From Saxidomus purpurata (lineage: Eukaryota > Mollusca > Bivalvia > Venerida > Veneridae), in NCBI GenBank assembly GCA_022818135.1, contig JAFMSR010000010.1, forward strand, positions 12,064,885 to 12,128,884: DNA of 64,000 bases, written 5' to 3'. The first letter of the stretch is position 1. Each line of letters opens with the position of its first letter. The notes beneath the pieces are model-generated. The model was not told where the DNA came from and searched no databases. It was given only the letters and a program-made list of their open reading frames with translations. Both the position numbers and the translations under genes were made by a program. Positions 57,001 to 64,000 of this stretch are shown here, piece by piece.

Positions 57001-60000
57001 AACAAGCAACACAAGTATTTCAAATGAATAAGCAACACACATATTTCAAATGAATAAGTAACACAAGTATTTCAAATGAATAAGAAACACAAGTATTTCA
57101 AATGAATAAGCAACACAAATATTTCAAATGAATAAGAAACACAAAGACGAATGTCAGATAAGAAATGCACCTTGTTCACCTTTCAAGCCTATGATTTCAA
57201 ACTGAATGATGTACTTGTTACTCGTTAGTTTATAAATCTCCTGATTGATCAAATTACGTTTCAAATTCATCAAAAAATGTTGCAGGATTGAGTTCTCTTG
57301 AAACAGGTCTTAATTTAAAAATCCGGATTCAACGGTGAACATATACAGGTTAGTTTTGAAACTCGAAATCGTATAGGCTTCTAGAAACAGATCGAAACTT
57401 CAGTATTTGGCAGTCACGTATTCACAAAACTGACATATATCCTGTTGACTGTTTTGTGTATTAAAACTACACTCACCAAAAATGAAAACTTTTCACTTTT
57501 ATTATACAAATAGTTAACACAATATTAAATCAATGTTTTCACTCTGACTCTATAAAACAAGACAACAAACAAAGGCGATAATAGTCCTTAAAGTTAAAGT
57601 CATTTATCATGCATAAAAGGGAGATAACTCATATAGTGAAACCAGACAGTTTATCAAAAACAAAATTGGTTGTCAAGACCAAATATTCCTTTTGCTGTCA
57701 GTTTAGAGAAACTAATGTCAAGACTAGGAAACTCAACACTGTTTTATGAAAGCACAATGCAAAAGCGAGAGTTGAGACTCCAAAGATTCAAATTCTTAAA
57801 TTACCTCCCTTTGAATTGAAAATATAGGTGAATTTATGACCTTATATCTGAAAGCTCCTGTGATGATATTTTCTTTTTGATAAATTCACTCCCCAAGTGA
57901 TAAAGTTTAACATTCTTACAAATGATTGAATTCCACCTCCTGCATTGTGAGGTATTGGTGTTTCTTTCTCACGCATAGTAAATCCCATTGTAAAGTTTTC
58001 ATGTTTGGTCAGTGTATAGCAACCGACACTAAGTCTATCTGATTCAAAACAGTGTCAATTGTTTATCCTGTGAATCTGATACATTGTAATGCTATTAAAC
58101 TTCTTAGGCGATACTTTCGGTCAGATGCTAAGTATTTTAAACAAGATTCTCATTTTACTCAGAATTAATACATGTTATTGTTTTACTACAAATCTTCGAT
58201 CTATGTTGATGTGTCATTTCTCACCAATCCTCACAGACTAATAAGAACGACATTCAAAAGCTTCTTTAAATAAAAAATAGTTTCACTTTACCCAGAGAGA
58301 GTGTCCAAATCATATCGTAAATCCAACTGGCAGAGCTTATCAGTGATATATTTTCTCTTTTTGCCTGGTCTTCTAGGTCATCTATAGTATCTTGCGCTCT
58401 CTGAAAAGGGTACGAATTGTTTTTTTTATTTAAAAGTATAGAACATTGTGCCACTATCAGAAGGTTCTTTAGATTATGAATAACAAAAATAGTTGTAGCT
58501 GTTTTTATTAATGCCACTTGACTTCGCCATACCTTAAAACAATACTTGTGAAATAAATATCGATCACAAACCGAAACATCTCCCTTTGTATCTATATACC
58601 ATTTTGTTTTATGAAATTTAATATCATTTAATTCACATATATGCAAATAAATTAAAATATTGAAAAACACATCAACCTTTTCTATAATACAAACAAAACT
58701 TATGGACTTAAAAAAATCAGTGGGGTAATACGACAATTGATTATTTTACTGTACTTTAAGGGCTGTAACAATGTTAGTTTTCAGTGTCTTGGCTACCTGG
58801 CGACCTATAATTGCTGAGGAGCCTTAAAGTACAGCTTTATTGAAAACAATAAACTTTTTCAAATTTACCTGTCCATTTACAGTTGTTGCATTTAATTGAC
58901 TGACTCTATGGTAATCCAGCGTGATGTACCCGTCACTGGCTTTAACAAGTTCCTCCTCGGTACAATCCGTTTCGCTCGCTTTTGCTGTCCAGTCCTTGTA
59001 CATGTTTGGACCAGATAGTATCCAAACATAGGTATTTCCATACATACCGTGCTTATATGCCTGGATGATTAAAATTCAGAAATTTTCATATAGTATGTCC
59101 TTTAGTTATACATATCCTCGGTAAACACAAATTACTTAGCGAAGTCTTTGTCAGCCTAGTTAACTTTATTCCAATTTCTTCTGATAGATATATGTCTCTG
59201 AATCTTCATAAAAGTTACCTACACGTTTTCAAAAATATCAGTTACATTTGTAAATATAATGGAAAACATCATTACATTCAACAAACCTCACAGAAGACTA
59301 ATGCGGCGTAAGTGCTTGAAAAAACTGCATGTATAATTCTCACATTGTTATCCTGAAAAAATAGAAGTTTCTGAAATGTCCTAATATTTCACAAGATCAC
59401 AGTGTTTTTTTATGGTAAGCAACAGATATGTTATCTAATCGGCCTACCTTTGGGTATTTTCAAGCCTTTGTTAGTTCCACTTTTATTACAGCTAATAAGT
59501 AAAATATAGAAAATATATGTGAAAAGCCAACAACGTTACCTGGAATAACATTAGCCAAGCTACTAAATGTTTGAATTGCATCATTCTTTAGATAATCGAC
59601 TATATAAAATGCATCTACATATATATAAATTAGCCATAAGAAAATAAAAGAAATAATAAATCAGAAATAGAGAAAAATAAGAAATGGCAATGAATAATAT
59701 GATCTTTCAGTTTCATGTATGGACGCTTTACTCTTCATGTTTTGTGGTATCCGACAGTGAGAACAAGCAAGAAACCTAACTAAAAGAACGTTCTCATTCC
59801 CAGAAAGAATGTGCATTTACCTTCACTTAAACCATACCTTCATAATCTCTTATGTATGGTGACAGCATTTTTCACTAAGTAAGTCTTTAAAAAAAAGCCG
59901 GCATTATTCAAACTATACCACTCATGATACATCGGGTATTATTTTGAAAAATGAAGGAATTTCGAACATAAGTATCTTTCATAAAATGTCTTTGAAAAAT

Positions 60001-63000
60001 AAAACCAACAAGAAAATAACCGCCATCTGTTCAATTTTGGTACTGACCTTGAATCTCTCGAGTGCATATTTAATGTTACTACTGTTGGCTACAACTGCCG
60101 TGGTCACTATTTGTATGTCATTGTTTCGGAGTTCTTTTAAACTGCTGTGAAATAAATCAATTTGCTGAAAGATAAATACATTACACTGATAAATCATCAG
60201 GATCAAATTATACATTATAACTGCTGTTAACAGACTGCATAGAAATTGAAATAATCACGTTTTTCATTCAGGAAGTATTTCTGAATGTTTTAAAGTTTGA
60301 GAAGTTTAGATAGTTTGTTTTCAAATTTATTTACACGATCAATTGTTCAGTTATAATTAGAGACTACAGAATATACAATAATGTGTATTGCTAGCGTTCA
60401 TATTCCTCGATCATATACACACTAACCAAGGCCTAACTGCGCTAAACTGTACTTATAACATTAATCTCTTCAATGTTACTGTTTGCGGCGGGGACCAAAG
60501 CTTTCTATTAGGCTGCCTTGTAGATGTATGATGCGTTTCTAGTTTTAGTCTGTTACAAAGTAAGTATATGTCACTTTGATGTGTATACTGTACTTAATTC
60601 TCCGGCAAATCTGTTTTACATGTGATTTGTACATTAATTACTATACGTAAGCTGTCATTTAATATTGTGTATATAAGCTTGTTTTAATTAAATACTAGTA
60701 GATTAGCCTATGATGACACCATTAACAGGTTAGATGTTTGGGAGCGCAAAATTATCCGTTTACCATAAGCTAGAATGCATTAAAAGGGATAATTAAATGA
60801 GCACTGTCAATGCATAATCCTAATTCACACATTTGAAATCTGACAAATGTTAACTGTCACAAGTCTTTGATCACCAAACCCTTAACAAGTCATGGTGCGA
60901 GTTTTGAACATGAAATTGATGAGTGGTTCAAGAGTACGATTGAGCGATTAGTTGAAGATGTAGATTATTATATTTTTAGTTTCAAACATGAATTGTTTCT
61001 GAAATTTCAGAATACTGAATGTTTATGATTTAATTATCATTGACAAAAGTCTACACAGAGATCGAACCCAGGTCGCTAGAAGAAACTAGTAAATCAAATA
61101 TGATAGTTATGTCCTGTGTAACATGTGTTTTTTCTTTGACTGCAGACAAACAAAATAATATTTTGCTAGTATATAGGCCAGATGTATACCAGTCACGTGC
61201 ACTATTTCCTCGAGAGAAACACCATCTATGATCAACATACATGTAATTACATATTTTGTTATCATTACTTACCCACTAATTTGTTTTTAAAAGGATTTCA
61301 TAGAAAGTAAAAACAAATCGATACGGTCAATTCTTTAAGATACAGGGATTAAATTACAATACGTGCTTTTCAAGCATCTATATGTACACTTGGTGGTAAA
61401 GTAAATTTGTGTCAACCCATTATGCCTATAAATTGCAAATAGTCCAGACTGATAAACTCGTTAATGGAAAGTAAATTTGAGATGATATTATACTTGTTTG
61501 TGATTCAAATAAATGATTCTGATATGGAAACTGTTTTGTCGGGTATTCATAACTTGGTTGTTTAGTAACGTTTAACATTTTAAAGATTTTATGGGTAATG
61601 TTTAATTTGTTTTAAACGGTTGTTTGTATGAATACCCTGGGTTTGATTTACATGTGAAGTGAGATGATCTGTTAGCTGTTCTTAAGCTAATGTATACACA
61701 TCTAGTCTTAATATGATATGTAATATATGGAACGTTTCCTTCCAGCTTTGATGACGGTGATGATACGGTTGAACTCTATGACGGACTGAAAAAAAACCCC
61801 CACAAAACAACAACAACAGCATCAACAACAAAACATACAAACAAAAAATCCAACAACATATAATTATTGAAGATGCAGATTAGTTGCAATTCTCTGTTGA
61901 CTTGATAAACACCTTATTCTTTTGTCCTCACTGTATATAAGTTTTGGTCTATGTTTGAATCATTATCATAGGTTGTATGTTAATAATTGTGCTTGATAAA
62001 AAACATTAATATTTTCAATACAATTTATGTAAAAACTTTCGTTATAATTGGTTGAAAATAAGATTATGGCTATTTACGTTATTTAGAAAGATTACTTTTG
62101 TTGATTAAATAGCTGCTACAGTATATATAAATTTTGTAAAAGTGCTGGTCATGGTCAACTATGATTCCACGTCCAGTATCTATAGTTTCTTGCATTGGTA
62201 CGGGCAGCATTTTCCCGTCCTGGTCAGTCTAATTAGTGCACGCAATATTTTACTGTCGGCACCTAGGGAATGTTCCCTAGTTGATCAGTTACTGGGCAGG
62301 ACTTAAAAATAAATTAATATTTGCTACCTCAAAAGAGATGATTTGTGATTTCTAGCGTTATAAAATCAGAGCTGAAGAAATAGAATTTAGGTACAAAATA
62401 AAAGATTGAAAACTCATTCAGCTTGGTCATGTATTCATCTTGGAGACACGTAATATACAAAGTATAGAGAGTACAAATATAGGGGATGTAGCCACCCATT
62501 TTGATGACCTTGTCCTGAGAGTTAATGTATCTAATCCTACGTAGCTCCCATTACAGTCTTGACTGCATTTGCATTATTCTGAGGGTTGTAAACTTCACTT
62601 TCCAGTTGGCACTAAATCTTGAATGTTATTAAGTCTTATCAGGTGCATGCCAATAGAGAGCAAATACGTTCATGCTAGTTTCCCACTTATGATTCAGGAC
62701 CCATATTTAATGACATGTTAACTACCAAATAATTTCACCAAATCAAGGTAAAATAATGAGTAGTTATTAACATGCAATTCTGTAAATCTTCAAATGTTCA
62801 TTAGTCAACAGTAAGTACACACACACTTTCAGTAGAAATAATCAACTGAATATATACATAAGAAGAACGTGTGCACTATATTTACCACTTGGCAGGCATT
62901 TTTGAACTAAAACTTCTTCGATATTTATACGCATAAAAAGGAAAATAAGTTTACCGGTTTTAATTATACTTACTGATATTGAATAGTCTTTCTGGAAGGC

Positions 63001-63144
63001 AAGTGTACCAATAAGTTTCCAGCCGAAGTAGCGTGTTATCTCGATTCTTAATTTGTCAAGGGTATGTGGGACTTGATTGACCGTGAACACAGTAGGATAC
63101 AGGTCATCATCTACCGTCGAGGCAGTGGTTGCAATACACGAAAG
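41946..63144 (-). CDS. GABA-B receptor-like class C GPCR (gene span; 5' end outside window, TM4-TM7 exons not visible)
   Basis: Metabotropic GABA receptors are plasma-membrane class C GPCRs with an extracellular Venus-flytrap (PBP1-like) ligand domain, seven membrane helices and a C-terminal coiled coil for subunit pairing. Thirteen minus-strand exons join in phase: 62974-63144, 60048-60164, 59287-59352, 58869-59060, 58292-58400, 53393-53511, 51963-52026, 48365-48466, 47945-48092, 45320-45443, 44788-44895, then a break, 43394-43491 and 41946-42095. Diagnostic pieces are AYKHGMYGNTYVWILSG in the ligand domain, YYRNQRSIKMSSPVMNN across TM1/TM2 (very close to the GABBR2 pattern), ICTWLMAAGFTTLFGALFSK in TM3, and ENETLRMQVAK in the tail. 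About 170 residues (TM4 to TM7) expected between 44788 and 43491 are missing. Subunit type is uncertain; a GABBR2-like paralogue is my best reading. Convergent with PSMD2. Confidence 0.88.
42187..43305. repeat. 1.1-kb minisatellite of CCACTA/CCTCTA hexamers
   Basis: Near-continuous array of TACCAC, TACCTC and TGCCAC hexamers, no A-T runs, pyrimidine-rich on the plus strand and GGTAGTGGTAGAGG on the minus (transcribed) strand. It fills almost all of the last intron (42096-43393) of the GABA-B-like gene. Open frames through it in several phases (Thr/Ser-rich, Pro/Leu-rich, Val/Glu-rich) result from the lack of stop codons in the repeat. Confidence 0.92.
43394..43491 (-). CDS. GABA-B-like receptor exon: start of C-terminal coiled coil
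   Basis: Reads EASGVDYRENGDKDVMVDLK, then KENETLRMQVAK; donor GTGAGT. The KENETLRMQ run is a heptad-like match to the GABBR2 coiled coil ('SENHRLRMKI'). The exon begins with two bases completing a codon from an exon I cannot see, presumably in the gap. Confidence 0.82.
43975..44474. other. Assembly gap, exactly 500 N, inside the receptor gene
   Basis: Second 500-N placeholder, between the TM3 exon and the coiled-coil exon of the GABA-B-like gene. The missing TM4 to TM7 exons most likely belong here. Confidence 0.98.
44788..44895 (-). CDS. GABA-B-like receptor exon: TM3
   Basis: Thirty-six codons, phase 0 on both sides: ICTWLMAAGFTTLFGALFSK, then TYRVYAIFKEGARKST. It matches the family's TM3 and second inner loop ('C..R.W....G....FG.MF.K.WRV..IF'). 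The conserved extracellular Cys is present. Donor GTAAGT. This is the last exon before the 500-N gap. Confidence 0.9.
45320..45443 (-). CDS. GABA-B-like receptor exon: ICL1 and TM2
   Basis: Reads SIKMSSPVMNNIIIIGCVVL, then YVQVFVASLQYQRVVETDTC. The IKMSSP.MNN motif is nearly invariant in GABBR2-like proteins. An in-phase alternative donor exists after YVQ (GTGTTT), but using it would delete part of TM2 and the first outer loop, so the end at 45320 (ATG/GTAACT) is preferred. Confidence 0.88.
47945..48092 (-). CDS. GABA-B-like receptor exon: linker and TM1; GC donor
   Basis: Reads GWPTDRFIEHYTLAPANTLA, then a clear membrane helix (LVVTTLVGGLLLALAFAAF), then NIYYRNQ. The exon must end AAAG before GCAAGT: that junction gives YYRNQRSIKMSSP in phase with the next exon, while the nearby GT site is in the wrong phase. 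I therefore call a GC-AG intron. Confidence 0.88.
48365..48466 (-). CDS. GABA-B-like receptor exon: last ligand-domain strands
   Basis: Reads DGGNIRSTIAYFVLDNRTSN, then SYIFKLVEDPWPG across the junction, with 'WP' at the place where GABA-B receptors have W-P-G/D before the membrane linker. Acceptor TTTTAG, donor GTGAGT. Confidence 0.86.
51963..52026 (-). CDS. GABA-B-like receptor exon: Venus-flytrap end, 64 bp
   Basis: Reads GRVNFDGTRFRKGDLFAEIN, following FTGIS to give FTGISGRVNFDGTRF, the family's 'FTGVSG.V.F...GDR' pattern. It ends with R plus one base. Short exon, but both junctions agree in phase. Confidence 0.88.
52600..53260 (-). pseudogene. mariner transposase pseudogene in the receptor intron
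   Basis: Minus-strand fragments in family order, in shifting frames: MLIEDQKHAHVKIAKTSVET (about 53235), a GDETW-like region decayed to RHGLI, FFTNEGPAIQVSIPK and LLHDNASSRKATILKEYL (53000-52805), then SDPPYSPDLAPCDFFLFNRL (about 52770), and KHLGSATFQCLYS. The LLHDN aspartate and the SPDLAPCD aspartate are the last two of the mariner catalytic triad. Stops and a frameshift lie between. Different in sequence from the PSMD2 mariner relic. Confidence 0.85.
53393..53511 (-). CDS. GABA-B-like receptor exon: Venus-flytrap, ends in FTGIS
   Basis: Reads GLNNSLKYLDESGLRAFNNS and then IIAGTKEVDFTGIS. The FTG(V/I)SG motif, completed by the Gly that opens the next exon, is the hallmark at the end of class C ligand lobes. 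Donor GTAAGT, acceptor CTAG. The upstream intron (53512-58291) is 4.8 kb and holds a 26-bp minisatellite and a Tc1-type element. Confidence 0.9.
56757..57142. repeat. 26-bp minisatellite, about 15 copies
   Basis: Unit CAAATGAATAAGCAACACAA plus ATATTT, with variants (AAGAAACAC, ACAAGTATT). It lies in the 4.8-kb receptor intron between exons 58292-58400 and 53393-53511. Confidence 0.9.
57470..58014. mobile_element. Tc1/mariner-type non-autonomous element in the receptor intron
   Basis: The left end CACTCACCAAAAATGAAAAC and the right end GTTTTCATGTTTGGTCAGTG are imperfect inverted repeats of about 24 bp, with TA on both sides (57468-57469 and 58015-58016). I recognise no transposase in the 545 bp. 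Confidence 0.6.
58292..58400 (-). CDS. GABA-B-like receptor exon: Venus-flytrap, YD..W helix
   Basis: Reads RAQDTIDDLEDQAKRENISL and SSASWIYDMIWTLSLG. The YDMIWTLSL helix is the family's 'YDAVWALA.AL' segment. It ends with one base of a Gly codon that the next exon (53511) completes. Donor GTAAAG. Confidence 0.88.
58869..59060 (-). CDS. GABA-B-like receptor exon: Venus-flytrap core, 64 codons
   Basis: The most diagnostic ligand-domain exon: AYKHGMYGNTYVWILSGPNM, then DWTAKASETDCTEEELVKAS, then DGYITLDYHRVSQLN. The YG..YVWIL and NCT.EEL..A.EGY patterns are typical of GABA-B receptors (here DCTEEELVKASDGY). Acceptor CAG at 59061-59062, donor GTAAAT, phase 0 on both sides. Confidence 0.92.
59287..59352 (-). 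CDS. GABA-B-like receptor exon: Venus-flytrap, 22 codons
   Basis: Reads DNNVRIIHAVFSSTYAALVF and ends CE, matching the family pattern DxRII...FCEA. The donor is GTTTGT, a weak but valid GT site. Phase 0 on both sides, and the next exon continues AYKHGMYG exactly as the family requires. Confidence 0.87.
60048..60164 (-). CDS. GABA-B-like receptor exon: Venus-flytrap, 39 codons
   Basis: Reads QIDLFHSSLKELRNNDIQIV, then TTAVVANSSNIKYALERFK. It matches the family segment 'L...L...GI.I...F..D......LK' before the 'DVRII' strand. Acceptor CAG, donor GTCAGT, phase 0 on both sides. Confidence 0.87.
62974..63144 (-). CDS. GABA-B-like receptor exon: Venus-flytrap lobe, 57 codons
   Basis: Reads LSCIATTASTVDDDLYPTVF and then RIEITRYFGWKLIGTLAFQ, the stretch of the family where an 'LSYAAT...FPTFFRT' run is followed by 'FGWK'. 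Bounded by an AG acceptor at 63145-63146 and a GTAAGT donor at 62972-62973; phase 0 at both ends. It is the most 5' exon I can identify; the next exon upstream should lie beyond 64000. Confidence 0.87.
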
Positions 63145-64000
63145 CTTCAACAAATAAATATTCTTATTTCAGAAATAAAATATATGAGGAATTGTAAGGC
63201 CTTTAAAAGCAATAAATAGGAGAACATCGCGGGCATTAAACAAATATATACATGTATACGAGAGCGATGAAACTGATTAAATAACGTGTCTATTTAATCG
63301 CTTTAATTCAGTGTCAACAGAGAAAGTCCGATAACCAACACGTTGATAACTGATGGCTTAGACTTCTTTGTATCATGCTACACTTATACTTCCCTAATCC
63401 CAACATAAAATTAAAAGTGTTTCCACTGGCAATGTAGCTTAAAATATACTACTACTGTAGTTGTTTCTATTGTGCAGTATTAAGATCAAAGTGATATATC
63501 AGTTCCCGTGAAATATGATTAGATTATAATTGTACAACTGAAACTACTAGCACGTTCTCTATTCTCTGCTGGCAGTAGCGAATGTAACTGTAAAAGATGT
63601 TTCATTTTTTCTAACTGCTCGAAAGATGTCGACTATTTACGTGTCGGTAACAGAATTTTTACAAAGGTGAAGGTTTTCCGTGAGAAGAACGAGTCAAAAT
63701 TGTCCTTTGATATATCCGGTGTCTCCTTATCACAGAAACTATTAAAACGAGCAATTGTGATTTGGTTGTGTCCTTGAGAGCATTATCCAGTAAAGTGGCG
63801 AGATAGTCAAGCATCAAAGCGTGTGTCCTCCGAGCACTTAATATACATATATCTAAGCTTCTAGCTTATATCTATTTATAGAACTTGGCAATCAATTACG
63901 GGAGACATCGATTAGGCGTAACGCAAGTTGTACAAACTAGTTTTCATTTTCAACCTCATTTATTTGGTTAATAGTTTGCATTTTATTTAAGCTTCAATTG
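63145..64000 (-). other. Receptor intron, nothing recognised
   Basis: Upstream of the first visible receptor exon. I see no exon with family similarity and no repeat. Confidence 0.5.

Overview
This is a eukaryotic window: AT-rich, no operons, short GT-AG-spliced exons in long repeat-filled introns. The repeat types (tRNA-headed SINEs, mobile elements starting with a hairpin and GTCCGTCC tracts, and AGGTCA-rich tandem cores) together with the two genes suggest a bivalve mollusc. That assignment is an inference; no species marker was found. Exon limits were read by eye from splice sites and reading phase, so single-base slips are possible.

Layout. (1) 1-17465, plus strand: the C-terminal two thirds of PSMD2 (Rpn1, a 26S proteasome subunit) in 13 exons, then about 4 kb of 3' flank. 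(2) 17466-17965: a gap of exactly 500 N. (3) 17966-39366, plus strand: the same PSMD2 region again with one more upstream exon. Coding sequence is almost identical and the differences I found are synonymous; introns differ by SNPs and by whole mobile-element insertions. Copy 1 stops at the gap at the point that matches about 39366 of copy 2, which is what two haplotype contigs laid end to end would look like. (4) 39367-41945: intergenic sequence between convergent genes. (5) 41946-63144, minus strand: a GABA-B-receptor-like class C GPCR. I see exons for much of the Venus-flytrap domain, TM1 to TM3, and a C-terminal coiled coil. The exons for TM4 to TM7 are not visible and probably lie in the second 500-N gap (43975-44474). 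The 5' part continues past the window end.

Mobile DNA is the main story. Six different non-autonomous elements in the PSMD2 introns share one build: a 5' hairpin, a CG-rich or GTCC-rich tract, tandem cores (145 to 178 bp in four families), a third copy of the hairpin arm near the 3' end, a small 3' hairpin, and a CTTGTT or CTAGTT end. This fits Pearl/DINE-1/Helentron-derived (HINE) elements. Four are present in one PSMD2 copy only, so their ends can be read from the empty site. One family carries six perfect GGTCA-n3-TGACC palindromes (the estrogen response element consensus). Other items: a mariner relic with terminal repeats, split in copy 2 by a retroposed insert with a 13-bp target duplication; a second mariner relic in the receptor gene; a TTAA-flanked MITE; a Tc1-type element; and a 1.1-kb CCACTACCTCTA-type minisatellite filling the last receptor intron. 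The two genes show no functional link beyond being convergent neighbours.
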